Positions 17,590-27,541 are shown, numbered from the stretch's first letter. The stretch is DNA of 47,344 nucleotides from an uncultured Pirellulaceae bacterium (GCA_937928215.1 CALFWL010000023.1:1-47344); one strand, 5' to 3'. Notes: generated by a model from the sequence alone, not told the origin. Program-made: numbers and translations.

Positions 17590-19029
17590 ATGGCCGCCCG
17601 TGAAAACCAAACCTATCTGATCACGACGATTGTTTTCGTGCTGCTGTCCTTGGCATTTTTGCTGGTAGCCATTCTAGGCATTAACAAAGCCACCGAGTAC
17701 GCCGATCTGAACGAGACCTATCAGGCAGACCTGAACTATCAAAAGAATCTGGCAGACGCGCAAAAACTGCAAGCAGAAGTCTTGAAATCCTATATCGGTG
17801 ATCTTGGTCACAGCGTTGCCGAGGTCGAAACACGTATCAACTCGATCAAGCGAGCTGCCGACCGTGTCGAGGGAGCGACTCAGAAGGAAGAAATCAATGC
17901 GATCTTCACAAGCGTCAACACGATCAGGGAGTTATACCAACAGGACATGGCCGCTCACATCGGATCGGACGACCCGGAGCAACAAGCGCAGGACTTTACT
18001 TGGCGAAGCCTGATCGGCAACCTCAGCAGTGTGCTGGGCAAGAAGCATGGCGAATTGAATATCAAGTCCGTTCAAGCACTCGATGCTCAACGAGATGCGG
18101 AATCAAAAATCGCCGCGATGGAAAGCACGGTCGAGGAATTGCAGAAGACGCTGAAGAAAACCCAAGATGATTTGGTCACCGAAAAACAAACCAACCAAGA
18201 AAAACAACGTCAGCTGACCAATGCCTTGGAAGAAAGCCGCAGCAACACCGCAAAGCTGGCTGGCGAGTTTGACAATTTCCAGCAAGCTGCTCGAGCTCGC
18301 CAGAATGAATTGAACAATCAGATTTCCGGTCTGACGAATGAGAATGTTTTGCTGAAGAACAAAATCAACGTTTACGAACGAGAAGTCTTCGACCGTCCAG
18401 ACGGGCAAATCGTGAAGGTCTCACCGAAAATCCAGAGCGTCTTTATCGATCTGGGCCAAGCCGATGGCCTGACGGTCAATCGGACGTTTGCGATTTACGA
18501 TCGCACCGTCACGAACTTTGAAAAAGGTCAGCACAAGGCAATGATCGAGGTGACTCGCGTGGAAAACCAACAGGCTGAAGCACGCGTGACCGATGAAGAT
18601 CCCAACAACCCGATTCTGACCGGTGATTACGTGTTGACCGCAACTTGGGATCCGGGTTTCCGCGTTCCTGTGGCGCTGGCGGGCAAGTTTGACCTCGATC
18701 GCGACGGATATGATGACACGGACAAACTGGTTCAGATGGTGAAACGCAACGGTGGTGATGTTGTTGCCCGTCACGATGCCGAAGGAAACCTGACCGGCAA
18801 GATTGATTCGAACACTCGCTATCTGGTGCTGGGTGAATCGCCTCAACTTGGTGCTGATGCCAACCCGGAAGTGGTCCAAGCCATGAAAGAATTGGAAGAC
18901 CAGGCCGACCGCAACACTGTCCAAGTTATCGGCTTGAACAAACTGCTCAATCGCATGGGCGTGCGTGGCAAACCTCGTATCGAAACGCTTGACAGCCGCA
19001 ACAACGGCTTCACCTCGCGAAACCCTTGA
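17590..19029 (+). CDS. Membrane-anchored coiled-coil protein with BRCT-like C-terminus
   Basis: The ATG at 17590 follows GGAG by a good distance. The 479-residue product has one N-terminal membrane segment (residues 9-31), a helical region, a long coiled coil (about 160-270) rich in Glu/Lys/Gln, then a beta-rich domain (272-355; VKVSPKIQSVFIDLGQADGL, ILTGDYVLTATWDPG) as seen in several planctomycete envelope proteins. Residues 360-458 resemble a BRCT domain: VALAGKF at the start, VKRNGGDVV, NTRYLVLGESP and IGLNKLLNRMG. Charge around the membrane segment suggests that most of the protein is outside the cytoplasm. Function is unknown; a structural role in the envelope is possible. Confidence 0.72.
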   Translation: MAARENQTYLITTIVFVLLSLAFLLVAILGINKATEYADLNETYQADLNYQKNLADAQKLQAEVLKSYIGDLGHSVAEVETRINSIKRAADRVEGATQKEEINAIFTSVNTIRELYQQDMAAHIGSDDPEQQAQDFTWRSLIGNLSSVLGKKHGELNIKSVQALDAQRDAESKIAAMESTVEELQKTLKKTQDDLVTEKQTNQEKQRQLTNALEESRSNTAKLAGEFDNFQQAARARQNELNNQISGLTNENVLLKNKINVYEREVFDRPDGQIVKVSPKIQSVFIDLGQADGLTVNRTFAIYDRTVTNFEKGQHKAMIEVTRVENQQAEARVTDEDPNNPILTGDYVLTATWDPGFRVPVALAGKFDLDRDGYDDTDKLVQMVKRNGGDVVARHDAEGNLTGKIDSNTRYLVLGESPQLGADANPEVVQAMKELEDQADRNTVQVIGLNKLLNRMGVRGKPRIETLDSRNNGFTSRNP

Positions 19030-19389
19030 GGGCGATCCTGAAGATGCCTCGGGGTTGTGACCCCGAGACAGTCATCTGAAAAACTGACGCTCCGGACGCC
19101 TCGCTGTGTCCAACGGTGTCCAACAATCAACTGATTCACTTCAACACGTATCGTCCATCAAAATCGATTCGGTGTTTCTTCAGAATGATTTGGAACTCTT
19201 TCCCGAACGAGAAAGCTTGGCAGCATCCGTCCGTCGCTCCTTATTTTCTCAAGCAATGACCATTGACGGAGCCAGCGGTTAGTACCTTCGGAACAGTTGG
19301 TGACGGTGCAGGAGTTCTGAGTCCGTGAATTCGACAGGGTTTTGAACGATTGGCCGCCACTTAAAGTTCCGACGGTCCTTAACGGGAAT
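19030..19389. other. 360-bp gap between convergent genes
   Basis: The coiled-coil gene and the M3 peptidase gene converge here. A stable hairpin lies at 19048-19067; the rest holds no supported gene. A 91-codon minus-strand frame (19158-19433) overlaps the peptidase end and has no recognisable features. Confidence 0.6.
19048..19067 (+). terminator. Hairpin after coiled-coil gene, possible terminator
   Basis: CTCGGGGT and ACCCCGAG form a perfect 8-bp GC-rich stem around a TGTG loop, 18 bp after the stop codon. No T-tract follows, so it is either a Rho-assisted end, a 3'-protecting stem, or a bidirectional barrier for the convergent peptidase gene. Confidence 0.55.
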
Positions 19390-21471
19390 TCAATTGGCAT
19401 TGATTGAAACGTCAGCATCCATTGGGAAACCACGCTTTCTTAACAACGCGGTCGTATCGACATCGCGACCGCGAAAGCGTCGAAAACTGTCTGCCGCATC
19501 AATCGTGTCTCCGACTGAAAACACGGTGTCCAAGAGACGCTGGCCAGTCTCACGGTCGTAATAACTGCCGGCTTCTTCAAATGCCTCGGCCGCATCTGCC
19601 GTCAGCGCATCGGCCCAAAGGTAGCTGTAGTAACTGGCCGAATAGCCATCTCCGGAAAACACGTGGCTGAAGTGAGGCAACCGGTGTCTCATGACGATCT
19701 CCGCTGGCATCCCAAGTTCAGCGAGCGTTTCTTGTTCGAAGCTCGTTGGATCAAGGGTCTCATCACCAGCCAAGTGCAACTTCATATCAACCAGCGAACT
19801 CGCGAGAAACTCAACCGTGCCAAAGCCTTGGTTAAAGGTTGCGGCATTTTCAATCTTCGCCAGCAACTCCTCCGGTATCGGTTCGCCGGTCTGATAATGA
19901 GTCGCAAATCTTTTCAGCACTTCCGGTGTCGAAAGCCAGTGTTCGTAGACCTGTGAAGGAAACTCGACAAAGTCTCGCGCGACGTTCGTTCCCGATTGGC
20001 TGGGCCATGTCACATCGCTTAGCAGACCATGCAACGCGTGACCAAACTCATGGAACAAGGTCGTAGCATCGTCCCATGAGATCAAGACTGGCTGCCCATC
20101 TTCGCCTCGAATGAAATTCGAGTTATTCGACACGATTGGAGTGACCGGTTGATCCATGCGATGCTGATCGCGGTACGAGGTCATCCACGCCCCGCTACGC
20201 TTGCCCTTTCTGGCGTAGGGATCCAGATAGAACAAACCAATGTCGCTCCCCTCATGGTCGATCACGTGCCAGACTTGAACGTCGGGATGAAAAACGGGCA
20301 CATCACGAACTTGTGAGAATCGCAACTGAAACACTTCCGACGCCGCCCACATCATCCCTTCGATCAATTGACTCAGTTGCAGGTACGGTTTGACCTGATT
20401 GAAATCCAAATCGTACTTCGCGGTTCGAACTTTCTCTGCGTAGTAGCGATAATCCCATGGCTCGATCTTGATTCCATTCCCTTCTGAGTCTGCGATCGCT
20501 TGCATATCCGCGACCTCCTCTCGCACGCGAGCCACCGCTTTGGGCCAGACATTCATCATTAGATCCATGGCGGCATCAGGGGATTTCGCCATCTGAGGTT
20601 CCAGCCGCCAATGAGCGTGAGTCGGATAGCCGAGCAGTTTCGCTCGTTCGGCCCGCAACTTCAGAATCGTGGTAATGATCGCTTTGTTGTCATGTTCATC
20701 TCCATGATCACAGCGACTGTAATAAGTTCGCCAGACTTGCTCTCGAAGTCCTCGATGTTCCGCGAATGAGAGAAAAGGCTCCATGGATGATCGAGTGTTC
20801 GCGACCGCCCATTTTCCGGGCTGCTTTCTTGATTCAGCCTCCGCAGCCATCGAGGCGATCACGCTGTCCGGCAGACCCGCAAGATGACTACCATGTTCGA
20901 TCCAAGTGAGATGATTTGCTTCGTCGGCCAGTACGTTTTGGCTGAATCGCGTGTAGAGATCTGCCAACGTCGTATTGATCTGGGACAGTTCTAACTTTTC
21001 GTCAGCGTTCAAATTCGCGCCTCGTCGGACGAACGACTTAAACCGTTCGGAAACCAATCGCTGCTCAACGGGAGTGAGGCGGCTGAATTGTTCGCCTTCG
21101 TTGACTTGTTTGATTCGGGCAAACAATTTCTGATTCTGAATCACAGAATCGCGATAGGCGGACAGCTTTTGCGCAACCTTCGATTCAATATCTGGAATCG
21201 GGCCGAAGTTCAAATTCCCCGCGTAAACACCAAACATCGCTTGCACTCGGTCAAGCGTTTGCCCGGCTCGTTCGAGCGCTTCCAGTGTGTTTTCGAAAGT
21301 GGCAGGATCGCTCGAATCCGCAATCGCTTGAATCTCCGCTTGCGCCTCCTCGATCGCAATATCAAACGCTTCCGGAAATTCTTCGGGACGGATCAAGTGC
21401 CACGGAGGAACACCACCGCACTTACCTTCCCACGGTCGAAGAAGAATCGTTTGAGACATTGCATCTTTCAT
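19390..21471 (-). CDS. M3-family oligopeptidase, PrlC/OpdA-like
   Basis: A 693-residue thimet-type zinc oligopeptidase from the ATG at 21471 (ATG 21459 is four codons later and also possible); the 140 codons upstream of it in the same frame look non-coding. The zinc site HEFGH (bases 20038-20052) is set in TLFHEFGHALHGLLS, and the helical N-terminal half (TFENTLEALERAG, KLSAYRDSV) is typical of the family. A downstream block, GYSASYYSYLWADALTADA, is also conserved. These enzymes degrade short peptides in the cytoplasm, including cleaved signal peptides. No signal peptide is seen. Confidence 0.93.
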   Translation of the reverse strand: MKDAMSQTILLRPWEGKCGGVPPWHLIRPEEFPEAFDIAIEEAQAEIQAIADSSDPATFENTLEALERAGQTLDRVQAMFGVYAGNLNFGPIPDIESKVAQKLSAYRDSVIQNQKLFARIKQVNEGEQFSRLTPVEQRLVSERFKSFVRRGANLNADEKLELSQINTTLADLYTRFSQNVLADEANHLTWIEHGSHLAGLPDSVIASMAAEAESRKQPGKWAVANTRSSMEPFLSFAEHRGLREQVWRTYYSRCDHGDEHDNKAIITTILKLRAERAKLLGYPTHAHWRLEPQMAKSPDAAMDLMMNVWPKAVARVREEVADMQAIADSEGNGIKIEPWDYRYYAEKVRTAKYDLDFNQVKPYLQLSQLIEGMMWAASEVFQLRFSQVRDVPVFHPDVQVWHVIDHEGSDIGLFYLDPYARKGKRSGAWMTSYRDQHRMDQPVTPIVSNNSNFIRGEDGQPVLISWDDATTLFHEFGHALHGLLSDVTWPSQSGTNVARDFVEFPSQVYEHWLSTPEVLKRFATHYQTGEPIPEELLAKIENAATFNQGFGTVEFLASSLVDMKLHLAGDETLDPTSFEQETLAELGMPAEIVMRHRLPHFSHVFSGDGYSASYYSYLWADALTADAAEAFEEAGSYYDRETGQRLLDTVFSVGDTIDAADSFRRFRGRDVDTTALLRKRGFPMDADVSINAN

Positions 21472-22242
21472 GGATTGAATATGAAACAGTTTCAAGTTAG
21501 TGACCGCGGATCGTTGCCGATTTTGCTTCGCCTGCCTTGAAAGCTCCCTCGTCAGCCGACGAAACTGACGCAACAGAAAGTTTGAGCCGAACAACTTTCT
21601 GAAGATGCCGCAACGCGGTCTCGACTCAGAGGAAGCGATCGAACCGTTGGAAACGACCGACTGAACGAAGACTACCAGAAAAAAAATCCAGTGGCAGCCG
21701 ACAAGTCCGACGTCGCCCGGCAAAGGTCCGCGTCGCAACAGCAGGCGACACCCAAACACCGAATCCGCAAATTTGGTTGCGTCAGGAACCAAGTCGCTCA
21801 GGGGATCTGGCGAAGAAAGAAAAGAAGGTGCGAGCGAACGGCCCCGGAGACGGAGAAGAGAAAAGATGAGGCCTTTGGCGTGCCCGCTCACACGGTTGAA
21901 CCTTTACGCACTTGGCGTGCCAGATCATGGTTTTTATTTGCTGCCGTACATTTTTGCCCAATTTCCCGGCTTTTGAGACGACTTCTCATTCGCTTCCAAC
22001 GCGGTATCGTGCCGCAATTTTCTCGTTTTGAGATCAAAACCCTTTTTCGGGACGTATTATTCGAACGGGGCTTTTCGTCAGTCCCGCCCATCGGAAACCA
22101 AATAGTTTAATATTGGGAGTGGTTTGTCGCTTGGTTTCCCGACAAAACACAAGCGGAAAATGTAAGCGAAGAAATATTGCCAGCGTCCAACCGACAACGC
22201 CGGACCAACTTCAGGCTGAATCTTGATCACAAGAGTAGAACC
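21472..22242. other. 771-bp gap between divergent peptidase and msrB genes
   Basis: This should hold the promoters of two divergent genes. Several short frames exist in both strands, but they overlap each other and look like background. The only structured items are a direct repeat TTGGCGTGCC at 21875-21884 and 21912-21921 and the inverted repeat at 22093-22139. Confidence 0.55.
22093..22139. promoter_or_regulatory. 9-bp inverted repeat upstream of msrB
   Basis: GGAAACCAA (22093-22101) and TTGGTTTCC (22131-22139) are exact reverse complements separated by 29 bases, about 104 bp before the msrB start. The AT-rich spacer (TTTAATATTGGG) could carry a -10 region. This may be a regulator site or a transcript stem; function is not established. 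Confidence 0.4.
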
Positions 22243-22965
22243 ATGAAAATAGAATGCTGCCAAATCAAGTCGTTGATTTCCTTCCCGTTGATCGCCATTG
22301 CTTTGGCATTAGGAATTGGGATCACTGTCGCCCAATTGCCATCGCCGAAAACTCAAACGGTGATCGAGACTCAAACGAACCAAGGTGAGGCCCATTCATT
22401 GGCCCCAATGAATGACTTTGCAAAAGACTCCCGTGATGGCCAGGCTCAGCAGCGAGTCGTCAAGTCGATCGAACAGTGGCGGCAGCAATTGAGTCCGCTT
22501 GAGTTTTACGTAACTCGCGAAAAAGGAACGGAGCGAGCGTTCACTGGCAAGCACTGGGACAACAAGAAAGCGGGAACGTACACGTGCGTCTGCTGTGAGC
22601 AACCGCTGTTCGAATCGAAAGCAAAATTCAAGTCTGGCACAGGGTGGCCAAGCTACTACCAACCCATCGATCCGAAAAACGTCAGCGAAGTGGTCGATCG
22701 ATCGCTTTGGTCGACTCGCACGGAAGTCGTTTGCAGTCGCTGCGATGCCCATCTGGGTCACGTGTTCGCTGATGGGCCTCAACCGACCGGGCTTCGCTAC
22801 TGCATCAATTCGGCCTCGCTGAACTTCAAAAACGCCGACGCAAATCCGGACTCGGCCACCGAACAGGACAACGCAGCCAAAACGGTTCCGATGCAACCGG
22901 CAACACAGGGTTCAGAAACGCGGGGTTCCGATGCCAAAGGCTCTACAACCAAAGCAGGCCAGTAA
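22243..22965 (+). CDS. msrB: Exported peptide-methionine (R)-S-oxide reductase
   Basis: From the ATG at 22243 the product has 240 residues. It starts with a hydrophobic segment (residues 10-30) that is a signal peptide or anchor. The MsrB domain spans about 82-196. Zinc cysteines C115/C118 (CVCC) and C164/C167 (CSRC) and the catalytic cysteine C187 in [11 protein letters not shown] are all present, as is the [11 protein letters not shown] substrate loop. The enzyme repairs oxidised methionine in proteins, here outside the cytoplasm. A 40-residue Gly/Ser/Thr/Lys-rich tail follows the domain and is not part of the catalytic fold. Confidence 0.93.
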   Translation: MKIECCQIKSLISFPLIAIALALGIGITVAQLPSPKTQTVIETQTNQGEAHSLAPMNDFAKDSRDGQAQQRVVKSIEQWRQQLSPLEFYVTREKGTERAFTGKHWDNKKAGTYTCVCCEQPLFESKAKFKSGTGWPSYYQPIDPKNVSEVVDRSLWSTRTEVVCSRCDAHLGHVFADGPQPTGLRYCINSASLNFKNADANPDSATEQDNAAKTVPMQPATQGSETRGSDAKGSTTKAGQ

Positions 22966-23047
22966 CATGTCTGCAATCGCGCGGCTGAAGGTACCTGCTT
23001 ACACAGCAGGAACGATCACCTGAACGGGCGAATCCCTTGGTCACCGT

Positions 23048-24346
23048 TCAGTCGGACGCCGTTTCGAACAGGTCGCTTGGAGCCTCCATGCCCATCTTAC
23101 CAGCCAGATCAAACGCTGACGCAACACCGCTTTCCAACAAGGGCACGGTTGCCGCGGCGTAGGAACCAATGAAACTCACTCGTGAACCTGCCGCGTTGTG
23201 CGTCTGCAAATCTTTAACAGCCGACAAAGATTTTTGACTCACTATCGGTCGTTGCATCGCCGCGATCACGATTTCAGTGTCTTTAGCCGGCATCCGCGTC
23301 GGCCGGATCGTCTGATAAACGTTTCCGGATTCCGACCATTCCGGATAGAAACGATTCAGCCACATCGTACACATCGCATCTGTTCGATCCTGCCTGCTGT
23401 TAAAATTGAAACACATGCGATCCGATGCTTTCGGCGGCATGAATGAATCGTCCCGATGGACGACGACGGAAACGTTTTCATACTCGAACGCTTCAAGAGT
23501 TTCCCTCACTCGCTGCAATTTCGGATCGTCACTCAGTAACTTTGCGGCGGAATTCGCCTGCGTCGCAACGATCAGTTGATCGAATCGATTCTCAGCATCA
23601 TCCGGACACGACACCGTCACGTGATTGTCCAGCTCGCTGACTGACGTCAGTCGCGTCGACAACCGCACATCATCAATATTTACGATCAGGCGATCAACCA
23701 CATCCGCCGTGCCTAGCGACGTGCGTCTCAGTGGCGACCGGTCAACCTGATTCAACAGGCTCAACAATGCCACCTTGGCCGGATAATTCAAAAGAGCTGA
23801 GTAGCTGCACGTGAGAACGGTTGAAGCCAAGCCAGGGAACAAAAAATCGAAAATGAAATCATCGCTGTACGCCTCGCGGTCCAAAAACTGACCGAGCGTC
23901 AACTCATGAGTCATCGCTCGCAGCGCCTCCTCGGTCACCTCAGCCTGCAACCTAGCCGTCTCTGCCGCAACGCCTCGCACTTTTGAATTCAAAAGCGCGC
24001 TTACTGAAAATCCACCTCGGTACTGATTTCCCAACTGCAACCAGCTAGATTCATTCTCCACGGTGAATGACTTGGACGCATCAACGACCTGCGACTCGAC
24101 GCCCAAAGATTCATACAATCGTGTCAGCAGTGGCCAGTCTTCCGAGTTAAACATGCGGGGCGGCACATCGACTCGCGCCGAATCACATGGTCCCGGTCCG
24201 GTTTCTAGATCAAGATTGATTGAGTGAGCATCCATCCCCAAGCGAGGTTGGCTTTCAAACAAAGTCACGTGATTTCCGGACTGTTTGGCCAGCCATGCGA
24301 ACGTCAAACCCGCGATGCCCGAGCCGATAATTGCAATTCTGTTCAT
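23048..24346 (-). CDS. FAD-dependent amine-oxidoreductase-like protein
   Basis: A 432-residue flavoprotein with an N-terminal Rossmann motif IGSGIAGL (residues 7-14) followed by the acidic end of strand two, LFESQPRLG. The region GMDAHSINLD matches the predicted NAD/FAD-binding protein group COG2907, where a His-Thr or similar motif contacts FAD. The C-terminal FAD contact is in SFIGSYAAA and PLLESGVASAFDLA. Members are often found with cyclopropane-fatty-acid or carotenoid-like genes, none of which is nearby. Substrate unknown. It is divergent from the MoxR gene, with 98 bp between their starts. Confidence 0.85.
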   Translation of the reverse strand: MNRIAIIGSGIAGLTFAWLAKQSGNHVTLFESQPRLGMDAHSINLDLETGPGPCDSARVDVPPRMFNSEDWPLLTRLYESLGVESQVVDASKSFTVENESSWLQLGNQYRGGFSVSALLNSKVRGVAAETARLQAEVTEEALRAMTHELTLGQFLDREAYSDDFIFDFLFPGLASTVLTCSYSALLNYPAKVALLSLLNQVDRSPLRRTSLGTADVVDRLIVNIDDVRLSTRLTSVSELDNHVTVSCPDDAENRFDQLIVATQANSAAKLLSDDPKLQRVRETLEAFEYENVSVVVHRDDSFMPPKASDRMCFNFNSRQDRTDAMCTMWLNRFYPEWSESGNVYQTIRPTRMPAKDTEIVIAAMQRPIVSQKSLSAVKDLQTHNAAGSRVSFIGSYAAATVPLLESGVASAFDLAGKMGMEAPSDLFETASD

Positions 24347-24444
24347 TCAAGGCCCTTTAAGCCGTCGGTGGTTGGCTGCACAATGGTTTGATTCAATGGA
24401 CTTCGTAACCGCAACCGCTCGACCTACAAAACGGGCGTCAATCA

Positions 24445-25416
24445 ATGAGCGACAACGTTTCGATTCAAGACGTGAACCTTCATCTGGCTTCACCCCACGA
24501 ACTGGGCGGCCAATGGATCGGCCAGTCCGAAGTTCTAAAGCAGGTGCTTGCCTGCTGGTTGGTCGTCGACGAACACGATCTTCCTTTAACGCCGCGTCTG
24601 GTCGGAGCCCCTGGAATTGGAAAAACCGCTTTGGCAACCGCTGCGGCTCAGCAGCGCCAGCAGGAATTGTACATTTATCAATGTACCGCCGACACTCGGC
24701 CTGAAGATTTGTTAATCACACCCGTCTTGGCAGAAAACGGCACCATCGCCTACCACGCTTCGGCATTGGTGACGGCCATGATCCGAGGCGCCGTCTGCGT
24801 GCTGGACGAAGGCAATCGCATGAACGAAAAATCATGGGCCTCGCTGGCTCCGCTGCTGGACCATCGTCGCTACGTCGAATCAATCATCGCAGGCATCACC
24901 GTACAAGCTCATCCGGACTTTCGCTGTGCCGTGACGATGAATCAGGACGAATCGACTTTTGAAATTCCAGATTACATTCTCAGCCGACTTCAACCAACGC
25001 TGACGTTGAAGTTCCCATCTCGTGAAGATGAAAAACTGATCCTGCAATATCATCTACCTTTCTGCGCCGACGACATGCTTGCGATGACGGTTGAGTTTCT
25101 ACAAAAGTCGCACGAACTGAAACTCGATTTTTCCACGCGAGACGGTATCAATCTACTGCGATACGCGATGAAGCGACTGAAGCAGGACGCCGACCATCCG
25201 GTGGCTCACGATGTCGCATGGCGTGAAGCGTTGGAGAAATGCCTAGGCGAGGAAGCGTTAGATCTGGAACGACTATCACAGGAGAAAAACCAATCACTTG
25301 GAGGCCAGACGCTTCCGATGGGCTTCGGCGATTTCTTCTTCAATCCGGGCGATCCACTCCATCCCGATGCCGATCACTTTGACGATGATGATGAAGATGA
25401 TGACGCACCGTTTTGA
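24445..25416 (+). CDS. MoxR-like AAA ATPase
   Basis: A 323-residue AAA ATPase of the dynein-related/MoxR class. Walker A is GAPGIGKT (54-61), Walker [14 protein letters not shown] (118-130), and a sensor-1-like [10 protein letters not shown] follows; [10 protein letters not shown] contains the arginine-finger region. MoxR ATPases remodel or activate proteins and usually pair with a VWA-domain protein. No VWA gene is adjacent; the next plus-strand gene encodes a different 640-residue protein. The protein ends in a strongly acidic run ([13 protein letters not shown]), atypical for the family and perhaps a partner-binding tail. Confidence 0.9.
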   Translation: MSDNVSIQDVNLHLASPHELGGQWIGQSEVLKQVLACWLVVDEHDLPLTPRLVGAPGIGKTALATAAAQQRQQELYIYQCTADTRPEDLLITPVLAENGTIAYHASALVTAMIRGAVCVLDEGNRMNEKSWASLAPLLDHRRYVESIIAGITVQAHPDFRCAVTMNQDESTFEIPDYILSRLQPTLTLKFPSREDEKLILQYHLPFCADDMLAMTVEFLQKSHELKLDFSTRDGINLLRYAMKRLKQDADHPVAHDVAWREALEKCLGEEALDLERLSQEKNQSLGGQTLPMGFGDFFFNPGDPLHPDADHFDDDDEDDDAPF

Positions 25417-25618
25417 TCGGATCCAAGTTCGACTTTCGCACTTTGTCAGAATCTCGTTACGCAAAGGCTGTTTTTCCAAGGAATCGTTGACACTTGGCTC
25501 GAAAACGGCATACCAGAAATCGCCAAAAACGCGAGTAAAAATCAGTTTCTGCGAAAGTCGAACTAAGCAGTCTGACAAAACTCCAATGCAGCAGTTCACT
25601 CTTTCCACCTGATCGCTC
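25417..25618. repeat. Interlocked inverted repeats between MoxR and next gene
   Basis: A 15-bp sequence AGTTCGACTTTCGCA (25426-25440) has an exact inverted copy at 25550-25564, and the next 9 bases TTTGTCAGA (25442-25450) have an exact inverted copy TCTGACAAA at 25571-25579. The order A-B...A'-B' cannot fold as one nested hairpin. The 139-bp piece bounded by the 15-bp arms resembles a miniature inverted-repeat element, though no clear target duplication is visible. It contains no gene. Confidence 0.75.
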
Positions 25619-27541
25619 ATGCCCCACGAATTGCTTGAGATCGGCCCTCACGTCACCGTCTTGCCTGTCGTACACGGGAGCGGCGATTTCGCGTGGGAAG
25701 TGCGTCGCATGATGCTGGCCAACCCGTTCGACTGCGTCGCGGTACCGCTGCCCGAATCATTTCAGCCGCTGGTCGAGGAATCGATTCTCACGCTACCTCG
25801 TCCCGGAATCGTCACTCAACGGGAAATCGCAAGCCCGGTTCAGAACTGGAATTCGTGGTCACCAGATGCAGCACACTCCAACAGCGACCCCGAATCTGGA
25901 TTCGAAGCAGACCATTCTCATCCCCAACAGGCCAGCTACGTTCCGATCGACCCGTGTCAGCCAGTGATCGCGGCGATTCGAACTGCGATGGGTGAACGTA
26001 TTCCTCGTAGATTCATCGATCTCGAAACGAATCGGTTCGAGCCACAGCAACAAATCTTGCCTGACGCATACGCATTGAAGCGGCTTCCAATCGAACGATA
26101 CGCAGCCGCCGTATTGCCCTACTTACGTCCCGATACGACGGAACAGTGGCGGCATCGAGTCAACCACATGGCATGGCAATTGCGCGAGCTTTCGGTCGAC
26201 TTCAAGAATATCCTTGTTGTGCTGAGCGTTCTGGATTGGCCGTGGGTCCGGCAGGCGTTTCTCGATCGAGAACTGAAACAACCTGACCACGAAACAACGA
26301 ACGAGCCCGAATCGCATTCTGTGGATCACGACTCCCTGTACTTTCTGCTAGGTGAACTGCCGTTGATTACGGGGCTATATGAGACCGCCCGGCAGGAACT
26401 GGAAGACGACGAACATCTCGCCATCGACGGCGTCAAAGAACTACTGATCGCTGCTCGGGAAGCGTATCTTGACGAGCACGGCAAGCGAGCTCGAAAGATC
26501 ACGCCCAAACTGCTGGCTCAATGCCTGAAGTACACTCGAAATCTGACTCTGATCGAACACCGATTCACCCCTCAACTGGCCACGATCGTGACGGCCGCTC
26601 AGCAGTGCGTCGGAGACACCTACGCATTGCACGTTTTGGAAACGGCCAAACACTATCCGGCCTTCAACACAGACCACGACGATGACTCCGATGTCCGTAT
26701 GTCGCTTGATGAAGCATGCTTTCCCGACGAAGAGTATCTATCCATCGTCAATCGCTTGCCTGGCCCGCCCATCACATGGAGCAACTTGGAACTCATCCCG
26801 CGCCCGGCAGAATCGCAACGGGAAGACTGGCGGCAACAATGGAACCCGTACTCGCAATGCAGTTGGCCTCCGGAAGACGATCTGATCGAAGCGTTTCGCC
26901 GCAGCGTTTTTGATCGAGCCCGTGAAGTGATGGGAGCCGACCTAGCGAAAACCGAAAAATTTACCACCAGCGTCAAGGACGGCATCGACATTCGAGAGAC
27001 CGTTCGGCACTGGTACGAAAAACAAATTTACGTCAAAGAGATGCCGCCAGCACGAGGCAAACTCGACTGCGCGGTGATACTGTTCGATTCACCCGCCGAC
27101 CCGCGAGACTATCCGTGGCGCACGACTTGGTTCGCAGAACACGCCAACGAGTCAACGCTCGCCTTCTTTGCAACCAATTTTGCGGATCAGCCGGTCGGGC
27201 CAGGAATCTGTCTGGGGAATTATGGAGGGGCCATGTTTATCTTCCCTCCCGTGGGTGTCCCGGACATTTGGACCGACCCAAGATTGGATTTTGTCTCTAC
27301 GCTTGAGGAGCGACTGTTGGGAGCGGCCTGCCTGCACAGTCGCTGCCGTCACATCGCTCTGGTCAGTTCAGCTCCGCCGGGCATCGCATGGCGTCAAATC
27401 GCTCGACGATTCAAGAAATCATGGGTCCATTTACCGCTGGGGCGGTTCAGTGATTCAACAATTCAGCAGTTAAGGATGGTTCACGTGCTTAACGGCAAGG
27501 AAATTCGCAGTTATGCTGCAAACTTCATCAGACGACATTAA
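25619..27541 (+). CDS. Protein with TraB/DUF5682-like sequence features
   Basis: A 640-residue cytoplasmic protein without a recognised domain by direct reading. Two stretches recall the TraB/ChaN-type fold seen in DUF5682 proteins: the N-terminus PHVTVLPVVHGSGDFAWEVR with an HGSGD motif (about 19-23) followed by NPFDCVAVPLPESF, and the segment NHMAWQLRELSVDFKNILVV, which resembles the family's MAxxLxxL...VLVVVG pattern. DUF5682 proteins are encoded with MoxR and VWA genes in other bacteria, which fits this neighbourhood. The relationship is an inference from pattern, and no catalytic role can be stated. Co-directional with the MoxR gene, 202 bp downstream. Confidence 0.55.
   Translation: MPHELLEIGPHVTVLPVVHGSGDFAWEVRRMMLANPFDCVAVPLPESFQPLVEESILTLPRPGIVTQREIASPVQNWNSWSPDAAHSNSDPESGFEADHSHPQQASYVPIDPCQPVIAAIRTAMGERIPRRFIDLETNRFEPQQQILPDAYALKRLPIERYAAAVLPYLRPDTTEQWRHRVNHMAWQLRELSVDFKNILVVLSVLDWPWVRQAFLDRELKQPDHETTNEPESHSVDHDSLYFLLGELPLITGLYETARQELEDDEHLAIDGVKELLIAAREAYLDEHGKRARKITPKLLAQCLKYTRNLTLIEHRFTPQLATIVTAAQQCVGDTYALHVLETAKHYPAFNTDHDDDSDVRMSLDEACFPDEEYLSIVNRLPGPPITWSNLELIPRPAESQREDWRQQWNPYSQCSWPPEDDLIEAFRRSVFDRAREVMGADLAKTEKFTTSVKDGIDIRETVRHWYEKQIYVKEMPPARGKLDCAVILFDSPADPRDYPWRTTWFAEHANESTLAFFATNFADQPVGPGICLGNYGGAMFIFPPVGVPDIWTDPRLDFVSTLEERLLGAACLHSRCRHIALVSSAPPGIAWRQIARRFKKSWVHLPLGRFSDSTIQQLRMVHVLNGKEIRSYAANFIRRH

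Noticed and set aside
19158-19433. 91-codon minus-strand frame after the M3 peptidase
   Set aside because: It overlaps the peptidase end and has no similarity or ribosome binding site that could be recognised.
21691-22110. 139-codon plus-strand frame in the msrB upstream gap
   Set aside because: It overlaps other frames in the gap and shows no domain, signal or ribosome binding site; it looks like background.
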